This document shows, piece after piece, positions 1 through 10,259 of a DNA stretch of 64,000 bases. The translations under genes and the position numbers were made by a program. The notes under the pieces were generated by a model. It had not been told where the DNA came from. It made no database searches and worked only from the letters and a program-made list of their open reading frames with translations. Position 1 is the stretch's first letter. Each line of letters begins with the position of its first letter. Source of the stretch: Micrasema longulum (Eukaryota > Arthropoda > Insecta > Trichoptera > Brachycentridae). The stretch covers positions 56,151-120,150 of the forward strand of contig JAGVSM010003467.1 in NCBI GenBank assembly GCA_022494885.1. Reading direction: 5' to 3'.

Positions 1-566
1 ACCGTGATCTGGACAAAACACTGGGCTTTATAGTAAGAGTCTGTAAGCCTTCTAACCATCCACAGACATAAAAAACATTAAATTTTGCACATGTATGCAG
101 TCTCCTTGAATATTAATTCACAGTCTGGTCTCCCCAATATTTTAAATATATTTTAAAAATTAAGAGTGTTCAAAAAAAACATTTTCAAACACCTAAACTG
201 TCGTCAATATGTACATTTCTATAACTATAAAGAAACTGCAGTTCATTACAAAATCGATACCTTAAAATCTAGAAAAATCCTCAATGATACCGTCTTTCTT
301 TACAAAATATGCAATAACAACTTAGATTGCCCTCAAATGCTTGAGAAAATAAAAATTCGTATCCCTTAACGTGCAACTCCACTGCAACAGTTGTTTCATG
401 TTGGTATTTCAAGCACGAATAATAATGAGAATGCATCTTTTCCCAGAATTCTCAATAATAATAAAACGTTTATTTCTGATATCGATATATATATCCTCAC
501 TTTTAACAAATTTGAAAAAAAATGCCAGAACCCTAATTAAAAATAATCATTATAAATTAATCTTTC
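1..566 (+). mobile_element. CR1/Jockey-like LINE, 3' part of RT ORF, truncated
   Basis: This is the last part of a non-LTR retrotransposon ORF and the start of its 3' region. It matches, with many substitutions, the better preserved copy near 23,245-23,785, sharing the landmarks KICNNNLDCPQ and KIKIRIP in translation. The copy is cut by the window edge on the left. On the right it stops where a foldback arm begins near 566, so it has no 3' tail. Frameshifts and stops interrupt the reading frame. It is a fossil. The clade call (CR1/Jockey group) rests on the sister copy's RT motifs. Confidence 0.75.
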
Positions 567-730
567 AAAATTTATTTCAACAGAGAGTAAAAACATTTTT
601 GAGAAGGGAATATAAAAGTCTAGGCATTTACAGGGCTTATGAACTGTCATTGGCTGGTTTAAGTGGCCCCTTTACACACTGTGTAACATTCACCATTTTG
701 CCTATGTTTGAACATCCATACTTCTTAATA
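566..730 (+). mobile_element. Foldback/MITE arm (copy A)
   Basis: Single arm of the window's most abundant repeat. It carries the family landmarks GTCTAGGCATTTACAGGG, GTCATTGGCTGGTTTAAG and ACACACTGTGTAAC in that order. Its left end abuts a LINE 3' region, so the element inserted into, or recombined with, that LINE. The opposite arm is missing. Confidence 0.75.
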
Positions 731-804
731 ATTTGTTATATTGTTTTCAATCTGGTCACGGAAAAATCCATCCACTATCCACTAGCCGAAAAATATTTGT
801 GTTC

Positions 805-864
805 AATGTGAACATAACTTTTGTCCGTCCGACGAAAAATAATGTGAACATAAGTTTTGTCCGT
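805..864 (+). repeat. 36-bp tandem repeat, about 1.7 copies
   Basis: The segment AATGTGAACATAACTTTTGT occurs at 805 and again at 841 with one change (AACT to AAGT), followed both times by CCGT. The period is 36 bp. No relation to the other repeats was seen. Confidence 0.7.
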
Positions 865-974
865 TTTTTTTAATGAAGAGAACAACAGGAAACAACCAAA
901 AAAATACAACAGCTGAGTCAAAAATGTATTCTTTTTCATTCCTTTATAAGAAAATAGTCGATAATTCATAGCAT

Positions 975-1135
975 CTTTACCTTACACAACGCAAATATTG
1001 CGAGCAGCTTTGCCAGCTTTTTGAACTCCTTGATTGAACACGAACAAAAGGGGATGTCGAAAATGCTCACTTTCGTCTCCGTGATATTCCATTTCGAAGG
1101 CTCGCAATCAAGTAAAATAATAAATTGGAAAGGAA
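975..1135 (+). repeat. Dispersed repeat R-A, copy 1
   Basis: About 160 bp here is similar to the reverse complement of 6,470-6,640. Shared landmarks are TGTCGAAAATGCTCACTTTC (TGTCGAAAATGCTTACTTTC in the other copy) and ATTGAACACGAACA. No terminal repeats or coding frame were recognised. It may be an untranslated piece of a LINE or a fragment of a DNA transposon. Confidence 0.6.
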
Positions 1136-1689
1136 AAACAATATATCGTGTATAGCAGATAATTTTGTTTCAAAGGACGTATTTTTGACGACCATTTTAT
1201 CTTACTTTCAGTGCTCATTTTTAAATTAGCAAAAAAATGGACGCAACTTATGTTAACACCTAATAGAACCTATAAACAAGTAAATTACCAGAAAGCTCGA
1301 GTAGTGACTAGCTGAAGTTGAACATTACATAGCTTTCCTTTATGAATATGGTAGCTAGAGGAATCCGGCACAAAGAGAATACGCTCATAGGAACATCAAT
1401 GTTAAATAGAGCTTAGAATTTGTGATTAGTTCATGTCTACGTATCTCTTATTCAGGGGTCACTAGCAAAATACACAATGCCGGAACGCTTTTCTTACTAT
1501 TTTTTGGCTTTCTGTAATAACTTCACGTTGACTACCAGATATCGAACTTGATAACTGTCAACTTTAGTCCATAACTTACTCACGTTTCTTTCATCTTTTC
1601 ATCATTCTGGCTGATGTGAGGTTTCAGAAACAAAAATAAACACTTTTAATGGTACAAACCAATAATATTGCAATCTAGAAACAAACAAC

Positions 1690-2005
1690 AACAAACCGTC
1701 ACGCCACTTCCCCGTAAGGGTAGGTAGAGAGGATAGAACGCTATATAACTTCGTCTCTACATTCATACATCCTATCAGGCACGCGCGCCAATTATTCCAA
1801 CTTTTGACACGTACATCTTCAAATATTTGTTGGATTCGGTCACGCCATGTCTTTCTTGGTCTTTTTCTATTTCTGCATCCATCAACATTTCCATCGTAAA
1901 TCTTTTTCGACGTCCTTTCACTTTCCATTCGCTCTACATGTCTAAACCAACGCATGGCTAATTTTTTGATTTTGTCGATACTGCTAATTTCAGCCTCAAT
2001 CACAA
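1690..2005 (-). mobile_element. LINE reverse transcriptase C-terminal fragment
   Basis: The minus strand is open here and encodes the C-terminal tail typical of one group of insect non-LTR retrotransposons: MRWFRHVERM, then RKRPRKTWRDRI, then NNWRACLIGCMNVE. In relatives this block lies downstream of the RT catalytic domain and reads RWFGHVERM and GRPRKTW. The polymerase domain itself is absent, so this is a truncated remnant. The open frame runs on to 1,602, past recognisable homology. A plus-strand piece at 62,955-63,150 looks like the preceding segment of a related element. Confidence 0.75.
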
Positions 2006-2334
2006 TTAGCTACTCAAATCAATATGTATTTATTAGAATCAACAATATTGTAATTATATTTAACAAAAACAAGTTTTTGAACCACATGATTTTATAAAAC
2101 TGAAGTTAAAATTAGTTCAAGCACTTAGTAATCAAATTAAACCACATGAATATTCAGAAAATTTGCAATTGGTAAATTTTCAAAATGGATGGTTTTGCTC
2201 GCCTTGTTCGCTTTTCGTCACCTGCAGTTCGGTTTTTTTTAGCTCTTTTTATTTTTTAGCTTAGACTGTAATTATTGTTTTTTTTTTTAAATATTAAATT
2301 GTTTGATTTTTTTCACTATTGGAAAAAATATTTC

Positions 2335-2450
2335 ATCTTTTTATATATAATTCCTCCGTACGTGTGATGTCACCGTACTTCTCTTAAACGGCTTAACCGA
2401 TTTACGTGCGGTTTTCAGAGAAATATAGATCTTTGCGTTGTGCGTGTTCG
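2335..2450 (+). repeat. Fragment of a widespread insect interspersed repeat
   Basis: The words ATATATAATTCCTCCGTACG and AAACGGCTTAACCGATTT resemble the ATATAATTCCTGTACGTGTG and AACGGCTGAACCGATTT core that I associate with a dispersed element of many insect genomes. Only about 115 bp is recognisable. The assignment is from memory of the motif. Confidence 0.4.
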
Positions 2451-3455
2451 TAAATGTTAAAATCTTTAATCGAATATGTAAAAAATAAGTAAGGAGCATA
2501 ACTGTTTTATTCATCAATCAACCAGGGTTGCATTCGAGGAGAATACGTTTGCAAAAAAATGGAAAGATGTTATTTTATATATATATTTATATTTTATATA
2601 TTTTATATATAGTATAAAAAAAGTTTGTTTTTGAATGTTAACAAACAGCATTTGTTTTTTGTGGATCTCCATCAGATTATTTCCTCATAATTTCTACCCA
2701 TTTATTACTTTTTATTGGATTTTTGGTAACACTAAAATAATATTAAATTCAATGCATTTTTAAAAATCGTATTCCTAAAGGAGCGTAAAATCATATTTGA
2801 ATGCATCGGACTGTGTCCAAAAAACCTCCCATTTTGCCCTAATTTCACCTCCCATTTTGCCATAATGATATTAAATTTTGTAACAGTATGCATATCTTCC
2901 AGCCGCATGATATCCGACAAAAATGGCCCATTTCACAAGTATCGTCTAAATTCTAAATCTACACGGCACGGTAAAATTAGGGAGGATTTATGTTTATTAC
3001 ATTTTTTTGTATTTATTTCAAATTTACTCTGCAGCTACTCTTTGGTAAAAATCTTGCAAAGAAAATCGAGTGGAAATTAGTTGGCCTTATTGTGTGCTAG
3101 TTATTGCGGTTGCCTGGCATTAAGTAAATTAATATTATTAAAAAAAACATTCTACTACAATAAATATCAGTCAACTATATGTTATTTTATCAAGCTGGGA
3201 GGATTTTCGCCATGGTGTAAATTGGGCCATTAACGTGGTGTGGTATCACACAGTGGGCTCGTGGTTCGCACGTGTACAGTAATCTAGTTTCCGTGAATGT
3301 ACTTTAGATGGAGCATAATATATGGTATACGTATATAATGTCTCTACAGGCCACTCTGTCAGCAGTCAACTCTAGAGGTCCTCGTCCCGGAGTTTAGACG
3401 TGCACTGCTGACAGGCTATAGCCATGGATGTCCAGATAAACAGTATAATTAATAA
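2451..3455. other. Stretch without recognised feature
   Basis: AT-rich, with a short (TA)n-like run near 2,578-2,612. A modestly GC-richer part at 3,200-3,430 has no open frame I recognise. Short open frames on both strands overlap each other and look like chance. Confidence 0.4.
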
Positions 3456-3458
3456 CGT

Positions 3459-3760
3459 ATATGAGGGTATTGGAAGTAAAGTAAGAAATCTCCACCCAAA
3501 ACAGAAAATAGTCGTTGATGCCAAAATTAAACTATTCATAAAAATCTACCTACCCAAATAATAGCGTAATTCAAAACCATTTCTTAATCTAGCAAAAACA
3601 GATTTCAATTATACTACTTGACATCGCTAACTTAGCATTCTCCATTGAGTTGGTGAAGCATATTTAGAAATTTCAGAATTATTTTTTTAAAGTTTTTCGC
3701 TAATATGTCATTAACTCCTTCAATTGAGATTTCTAAGATTGCTTCCAATACCCTCATATG
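3459..3760. mobile_element. Short MITE with ~35-bp terminal inverted repeats
   Basis: The left end ATGAGGGTATTGGAAGTAAA (3,461 on) is answered by its inverted counterpart TTGCTTCCAATACCCTCAT near 3,740-3,758, and the similarity continues inward to GAAATCTC and GAGATTTC. This gives roughly 35-bp inverted ends on a 300-bp non-coding element. TA lies next to both ends, which would suit a Tc1/mariner-type element, but in such AT-rich DNA that is weak evidence. Confidence 0.6.
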
Positions 3761-3890
3761 TATGTTTATGAATACATTACGAATGCCCCGACTCCGGCAC
3801 GGGTCGCTCCTGGTTGTGCCACTATAAGCTTTGACTCTATATATAATAAATCTATGTATTATGTAGGTATATATATTTTTTTAAATAACT

Positions 3891-4098
3891 TATTACAATA
3901 ATAAAAATACTTGATAGTTTTATTCCACTTTTATTTATAATTATTTTATATTTTTTTTACCGGTGACCGGGTTTCGTCGTGACCGACACCAGTCTGGCGA
4001 TGTCGGTCACGACGAAACCCGGTAACTGGTAAAAAAATTATAAAATAATTATAAATAAAAGTGGAATAAAACTATAAAGTGTTTTTATTATTATAATT
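3891..4098. repeat. Near-perfect 2 x 98-bp palindrome, Penelope-like 3' ends
   Basis: Arms at 3,891-3,988 and 4,001-4,098 are nearly perfect inverted copies around a 12-nt loop. The inner arm is GC-rich (CGGTCACGACGAAACCCGGT); the outer arm is AT-rich (AAAGTGGAATAAAACTATAA). A word like CTGGCGA, a small hairpin GTCG-GTCA-CGAC and then GAAAC resembles a hammerhead ribozyme core. Such ribozymes are known from the terminal repeats of Penelope-like elements. I infer two 3' ends joined head to head. The flank at 4,099-4,130 (GCAGTTCCACCAAGAAATG) also flanks the 24.8-kb palindrome, so it is part of the element. Confidence 0.6.
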
Positions 4099-4665
4099 AA
4101 AATGCAGTTCCACCAAGAAATGTCAGTAGAAAAAATCAATACGTTAACTTATCACATTTATTTTAGTACACTCGCAGTTTCATGCAATGGAAATACCCTG
4201 GGATTTTAAGGAAAAACGCAAAATTATTAAGCCAAAATCAATGAAAATATGCTGGTTTGTGAAGTAAGAGTCAAGGAATAAACAACATAAAAATATATTA
4301 TTATGGTGATGATTTATTGGATTTAAGGGCAAGAAAGGCAAAGAAATTAAATATCGCATGATATTTTTCGGTACATGAAAGTTAAAACAAAATTTGGAAT
4401 TATCAGCGGGAAACAACGAAATTCGTGTTTCAGAAGAGTATAATGACATCTTATCTTTTTTGTCCACCTCAGCGGGAAAGTGAGAATAAAAAAAATATTT
4501 AAAAAATTATGTTCAAATAGAAAGTACTGAATTTCAACCAACCTGGGAACCGATTAAGTAATACACATACATGTTCACACTAACGAACGTAAATGTTATG
4601 CAAGTTGCAACAAAAAGCTGTTACACAGTAAATTACTTAAATATTTTTTTCTACATTATACATAA

Positions 4666-4715
4666 TTTACCCTTAAGATGGCTTCAAAAACGGTCACCGA
4701 AACGTCATAAAGAAA
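4666..4715 (+). repeat. Possible Penelope-like 3' end with hammerhead-like core
   Basis: CTTAAGATGGC is followed 16 nt later by CACCGAAACGTCAT. The first word differs at one position from the hammerhead CTGANGA box, and GAAAC-GTC matches the second box plus the usual cleavage triplet. The helix between them is imperfect (TGGC/GTCA), so this may only be a degenerate relic. Confidence 0.35.
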
Positions 4716-5029
4716 CCTCACCGCTTTTTTTCAAAACGAGATACATAATGATAACAGCGATCGTGAAAATCTACACACCTACTTAATAATAACTAATTGT
4801 AAATGTGACGTGTCGGACACCATTTAATATTCATTTTGTCTTTTTTTAATATCAATTTAATAATGATTTATATTAGATAATATTTTATACAACTGGAATC
4901 TAGTTGATACTTAAAATACTAATATATCAAATTCTATTTGATATTTAATATTTGAACTTAATTTCGATATTTGAAGGTCTGACGCACTCCGAACCTATTG
5001 ATAACTACTACCCATTCTAAATCACGCTG

Positions 5030-5248
5030 ATGTTTCCCTGACTGATTTAAGCTGTGAGCAACTCGATAAACTTAAACGACTTCAGAATACATGCATAAGA
5101 TACATTTTTGGTCTAAGGAAATATGACCATATTTCTGATTATCTTAGGCAACTGAAATGGCTCAAAATTAGACAGCGAAGAGAATATTACTCCCTCTCAC
5201 TTCTGTTCAATGTACTTTATAGTCCACCGCTCCTATATCATTGCGCAT
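5030..5248 (+). mobile_element. LINE RT C-terminal fragment (Jockey/CR1-like)
   Basis: About 73 codons are open in one plus-strand frame, with no ATG start, ending at a TAG near 5,248. The translation has the thumb/C-terminal signature of Jockey and CR1 LINEs: LKRLQNTCIRYIFGLRKYDH, then LKWLKIRQRREYYSLSLL. Relatives carry LQNSCIRFIFGLRKYDHVS and LGWL. Everything upstream, including the catalytic domain, is gone. It collides at about 5,250 with an oppositely oriented LINE fragment. Confidence 0.8.
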
Positions 5249-5251
5249 AGC

Positions 5252-5420
5252 AGCTTGCTAGACAATTCCCGAAGACATGCTTGATGGTTTGCCTTTTGGC
5301 ATCACAGTCACAAGCTGGGCATAATGTTCTTTCATCTCCTGGTGTCACGCCTAACCCTGTTAGGCTGCACCATGTTCTCCTGGGGAGGTCAAGGTACGGT
5401 ATGTTCTAATCATGTTGAAC
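5252..5420 (-). mobile_element. LINE C-terminal zinc-knuckle fragment
   Basis: Read on the minus strand, this encodes PRRTWCSLTGLGV followed by LCPACDCDAKRQTIKHVFGN and then C. This matches the C-x2-C...H-x4-C knuckle that closes the ORF of many insect LINEs (LPRRTW...CDCG...QTxxHxxxxC). The fragment starts abruptly against the plus-strand LINE piece. It comes from a different LINE from the one at 5,030-5,248. Confidence 0.7.
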
Positions 5421-5857
5421 ATCAAGTGTAGGTCAGGCTCCGCGCTCAACCTCTACTCTCATAGCCATGGGTTTAAAAATATTTCAGATACAAAAGAGTC
5501 ACCAAACTTGATTTGAGTTACAATCATTGTGACAATGGATACTATTAAAAATTAAATATTTTGGTAAACTATAAGAACATGAACACTTTTTTTATAATGA
5601 AAATCATGTGAGAGTATATAAATAAACAATTGAACAGCACAGAATGTGATACCGCACAGATTAGAGATTCTTCTTCCTAGTCGGTCCGTCATGACCGAGG
5701 ATTGTGAATTGTGACCACAGTGTCATACCCCGCATTTCAAATTAAAAAGATTTTTATAGCGATGACGGTACAAATCTTAAGTACATAACGTTACGTACAT
5801 AAATTATTAATCGATTAATTGATTGATTTGGTGTTTATTTTGTAGAACTCCATATTT

Positions 5858-6065
5858 AAACTTATAATATTAGAAATCAAACACTGATTTGAGTCTACTG
5901 AACACTTTATTTTATTATTACAAATATTAAAAAAATATAAACAAAAATTTCGTCACAATTGTTTCGCCTTGTTAGGGCATTTTCAAACGAATGTACATAT
6001 TTGTAAAAATAAAACAAAGTGTCCAATAGACTCAAATCAGTGTTTGATTTCTATTATAAGTTTGT
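5858..6065. repeat. Inverted repeat with Penelope-like ends
   Basis: Arms at about 5,858-5,929 and 5,996-6,065 are inverted copies (AAATCAAACACTGATTTGAG appears directly on the left and inverted on the right). The ~66-bp middle reads, on the minus strand, AATGCCCTAACAAGGCGAAA, close to the hairpin-plus-GAAAC part of hammerhead-like Penelope ends. The structure parallels the 3.9-kb palindrome: two AT-rich 3' tails in inverse orientation. Confidence 0.55.
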
Positions 6066-6469
6066 ATATTATAAAACTGACCCTAAATTAGGGACGCTAG
6101 AAACCGGTCGGAAAAGAGTACGAATGATACACAGGAATCCAAAGAAGTTCATTGTGCAAATTATGTCAGTATTTTAATTAAACAATTTTCATTCTGCTAG
6201 AGAATTATCGGAAATACAAAATAATATTACATAAATGAAAGCGAAAATGCGTTTTATTTCCATTATCTAGAAGCAATTCTAACGGTCTTAAAAGTATTTC
6301 GAGTTCCTGGTCCGCTAAAAGCTTTTTGTCGAACTTAAGGGCTTAACCCCACCTTAAATCACTTCCTTCTAATAGTAATTGTAAACCGTCCAGGGTACAA
6401 TTTTTCCGAAAATTTTCTCCTCTTGAAGAAATTTCGTTTTTATTAACGTTTTATTTACTTATTTAATAT

Positions 6470-6640
6470 TTTATTTGAATACAAGCCTTCAAAACGGAAT
6501 GTCAAGTGTAGGAAAGTAAGCATTTTCGACACCCCCTTCTGTTTGCGTTCAATCCAAGGAATAAAGCTGTCAAAGTTGCTTGCGATATTTGCGCAGTGTA
6601 CGGTGAAGATGATATGAATTATTAACTGTTTGATGTAAAA
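6470..6640 (-). repeat. Dispersed repeat R-A, copy 2
   Basis: Inverted relative of 975-1,135. The shared block includes, on the minus strand, GGTGTCGAAAATGCTTACTT and a following segment ending in a GAAGGCTTG-like word. No frame or terminal repeat was seen. The short minus-strand open frame here has no recognisable product. Confidence 0.6.
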
Positions 6641-9235
6641 TAATGACAAAAAAAACACCCTTGTAAGTAATTTGTTGTAATTTAGATATGCTGTAGTTAA
6701 AGTGCCCCACGCACCACTGAGTATGGATAGGGTAATGATGATATTAAATTATGCGGTATTAGTTATATCATTAATAAGGTGGTTAAAAACAGCTTTTAAA
6801 GTATTTTGATTTTGGGTGAAATCTACCGATCTACCGAATGTAATCGAAATTCTACCGAATTTTAAACATTTCAATTTTTTCTAGTGAATTTTCTTTTACT
6901 ATCTCTTCGTCTCCAATGTAAGCAACCCACTTATAATTGAAAAACCATAACCAAACTTTTTTCTCTTTGCTCAGAAAGCTACTTTTTCTGCCATCTATTT
7001 AGTCGTCCATTATACATGTGTTGATTTTTTTATTTTAATACAGTTTAGTGCGCATGGTTGCGTTAATTAAGGAATAATCTAATTTTATAAAATAATATTT
7101 TTAACGATTCGTGTGAGCATTTTTTTTTTATCCGTTTCAGATTTTACTATATTCATTTAATATTTTAAAGACACGTTAGGGTTATATTAATGTATTCTAA
7201 GGTCAAGTCAGTCAAGTGTGATTTTAACGTTGATTCATAATTGGTCTAAAATATTATATTTTAAGTTGATACCTAGTAAAGTAAATCATTGAAGTATTTA
7301 TGTTCAATTAATAGTATTTTTGAGTGTTTTGTATTTGTCTTTGCTTTTCGTGTGTGATAATGTTGTTGTTGTCTGCCATTAATCGATAACCCGCACATTT
7401 TTATAATAGAATTGGGTTTTGTATTTTTTTTAATCCCTTCAAACAAAACTTTGATCAATTCATATCATTTTCATTTACCACGAGTCGCGTGGATTATTTT
7501 AAAAATAAAAATTAATAAGCAAAAATTTATTTTTAGATTATGGAGCTACTTTTTTGATACTCTGGAAATTCTCGAAGGTCAGCATTAGTATCGATTTGTT
7601 TACATCTGGATTATATAAGAACTAAATCAAGATAATCAAACTTTTTGATAAGCTGCTTACAGTAAGTAAGTTCAAGCAGTTTAGTTGCCACAAGTCGATA
7701 GTATAATAGTGCTAATGTTTGTTTTTCTCTTTAGCTTAAGTTAACTAATCTTTGGGTTTTTTAGAGTGATTTAAGGGAAATACTTTAATCAGTTGATTCG
7801 ATGCATTATGCTATAAAATATTGAATAGTAACTGTCTATAAACATAAACTACATTAATAGATAATTCAATTTCGATTGAGAACTATTTAAGGAAGTAATA
7901 CGAAAACATATTCATTTATACTGGGCTTATGACTTGTCATAGGCTAGTTAAAATTACATGTATAAATGAACCATATATTTTGTAGATATAATGGGCGGCA
8001 AGAGAGCGGTTTCAATATTTGCAATGAATATTTGGAACATCGGTTATCTGAACTCTAGTCATCCGACTTGAAATCAAAATAAAGACTCGTAATCGAGTTT
8101 CTTCGTCTATTTAAAATAAATTTTAAAAATGATCTCAGTGTAAATTCTGTGTTTTCTTGTTAAAATCGCCCAAATTTCATGATTAATCCAATTATACGTA
8201 TTTCTGCATACCCGGATAAAGTGAGTACTACTCATAAGTGAGTTGTTTTACATTTCATCCATCAGTTACTCTGGAGACGTCGCTTAGTACGCATCTGCTG
8301 ATTTTATTTCAATTGTCCCGTGTTGTGTCGTTTGCAAGTGTCAATACACTGCTGGGATTAAAGGGGGAAAATCGGTGGGATCATATTTCATATATATAAG
8401 TAGTGAATTCAGAAATATTATTATTTAAGAATTCAATTATTTTACCATCAGTCAGATTGTTAAATAAAACAAGTCAGACATTTTTCCCCACTAATAAATC
8501 TGCATAAAGATTATATTTTAGAATAATTATAATTAGTTTTCTTTGTTAGCAGCAAACAGAAGATAGTGAGCTTTTTGACCCGAAATAAAACTTATAATAT
8601 ACAATTTTTTTAACATTCCCAAATTCAACATGTTAATGAACCATAGGATACGAATAATAAGAAAATAATATTCCTGATTTTGATAAAACTGCGTTGCATC
8701 GTATTGTTTAACCTAGTACATACATTATATAGCAAAAACATCTTAAGTCTATTAGAAGCTTTTTTCTCTTTCATTCTCCAATAGACTGATCAAATGAAAT
8801 GTACAATAGACTGAGCCGAGAGGTCGAAATAAAGACCTTTCTTTATATTTTTGCTGTGGATTTTATTCTGTACAACCCACGAAAATAATAAAATGTTTTG
8901 ATTATTTTTAAAAATTATTTCCTAGATTAAATGGCCCGAGGTATTTTATAATACAGTTGTCCCATAAAATACACATGCAATAAAGTTAACAAACAATAGT
9001 AAGTTGCAGTTATGTCTCTTGCACAGTAGGTTAAAAAGTAAATAAATAATTCATTAAAAATGTTCAAAAAGATACAACACAAGTCATTCGTGTGTGCAAC
9101 TCAATTTTACATAGTTTAAATCAATAATAGGGAAACATCACTTTTTTTAACATTTTTAAAGTTAAGGTCTATGAAATACTGCCCAGTAAAAAAAAAATTG
9201 TTTGCTAACTATTAGCTACATAAAAAATATTTTTT
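6641..9235. other. Mostly unrecognised AT-rich DNA
   Basis: Only one degenerate foldback arm is recognisable (about 7,880-7,960, with GGGCTTATGACTTGTCATAG). A slightly GC-richer patch at 8,240-8,380 has no recognised content. Short words around 8,050 and 8,815 (GTCGAAATAAAGACC) recall Penelope-like tails but are too short to call. Confidence 0.4.
7880..7960 (+). mobile_element. Degenerate foldback/MITE arm (copy O)
   Basis: Recognisable by GGGCTTATGACTTGTCATAG followed by GCTAGTT, in the same order as the family consensus, after a GAACTATTTAAGGAAGTAAT word that matches the arm's outer part. Heavily decayed. Confidence 0.45.
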
Positions 9236-9239
9236 AATT

Positions 9240-9545
9240 TGTAATTTTGAATTCCGCAAAAACAGCCATTTCATTGGCCACGCCCCTTATATGTCACGAT
9301 TCATATTTATTTGTTCCTGGCCATTGAAATTTGTTTAGAACATTATCACGAATCTTGACGTCACAACAACCGAGGTCAAACACGTCACGGTTTTCTAGAA
9401 ACGTATTTTTATTTCTTTTTTACAATTGTGTATGAAAACATTTCTCAACAATATCCATTTTGATTTTGAAAATACAATTGATTATTCAAAATACATTGCA
9501 CATATTTTTATCGGTTTTCGTAGTATGTGATATTTTCTTATTGTA
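9240..9545 (-). repeat. Dispersed repeat R-B, copy 1
   Basis: About 300 bp here is similar, in inverse orientation, to 41,940-42,250. Shared landmarks on the minus strand are CACATACTACGAAAACC, AATGGATATTGTTGAGAAAT and TTGTGACGTCAAGATTCGTG. No long frame or clear terminal repeats are visible. Probably a non-autonomous transposon or a LINE untranslated region. Confidence 0.6.
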
Positions 9546-9867
9546 TTAGGTACCGAAGTAGAATTATAAGTTTTCTTTATTTATTTATTTATACATTTTA
9601 TCATCATTACATTTTTTTATTCAAAACTTTACCCACCTAACAAGGGTACATACCCCGTTCTAAGCTAGGCGATTACAATTTAACACATAATTATAATGTA
9701 TCAGTTGATTTATTTTTAAAAAAGAACAAAACATAAAATACACATATTATTACTACTATACACATATTCATACATATATATCAGTGAGTTCGGAGACATT
9801 TATCAATAATGAAGCATTTTTTTAACCACTTCCACTGTGGATTATGTGTCGTTACTTAAATAAATAA

Positions 9868-10190
9868 AACTTTCATCATTGCCATTATACCCCTTGTCTG
9901 CACCCGTTGGTGTATAAGGGACTGTATTAGTACACTTAATGCAATGTAAATCAATCGTATCTTATACAAAGGTGAGGTGATCAATCGTACGCTTCATGTG
10001 CCAGTCCAGAAACATAAAATATTCCAGTATAGACTCACGTTTTTAGTCTGTAGTGCATGTCAACCTTCTTCAGGAATCGAACCTGGGACCTCAAGCATGG
10101 TAGGTGAACACGCCAACCACTACACTACAAAGTGGACTTATCTCTACTCGATACCTTGCGATTTTTACCTGAGAGCAGCCAGTCGCAAAC
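9868..10190 (-). mobile_element. tRNA-headed SINE, family S1
   Basis: On the minus strand the head reads TGTAGTGTAGTGGTTGGCGT (A-box region) and, further on, CCCAGGTTCGATTCCTG (B box): an internal RNA polymerase III promoter of tRNA type. Body and 3' part follow down to about 9,868. Upstream of the head lies a module with AGGTAAAAATCGC, also seen at 19,992, 32,950, 50,505 and 59,090. The open frame across it is read-through and not a gene. Confidence 0.75.
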
Positions 10191-10259
10191 ATCCAAGATC
10201 CAAGATTCTGGCCACATTTAATAGACATAACTGTACTATTAAAGAAAATTATTAACGTT

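Noticed and set aside
371..811. 146-codon plus-strand open frame
   Set aside because: It runs from a LINE 3' region in the wrong frame through a foldback arm; composite read-through with no domain.
8780..8850. Possible Penelope-like tail (GAGGTCGAAATAAAGACC)
   Set aside because: Only a short hairpin and one similar word near 8,050; insufficient for a call.
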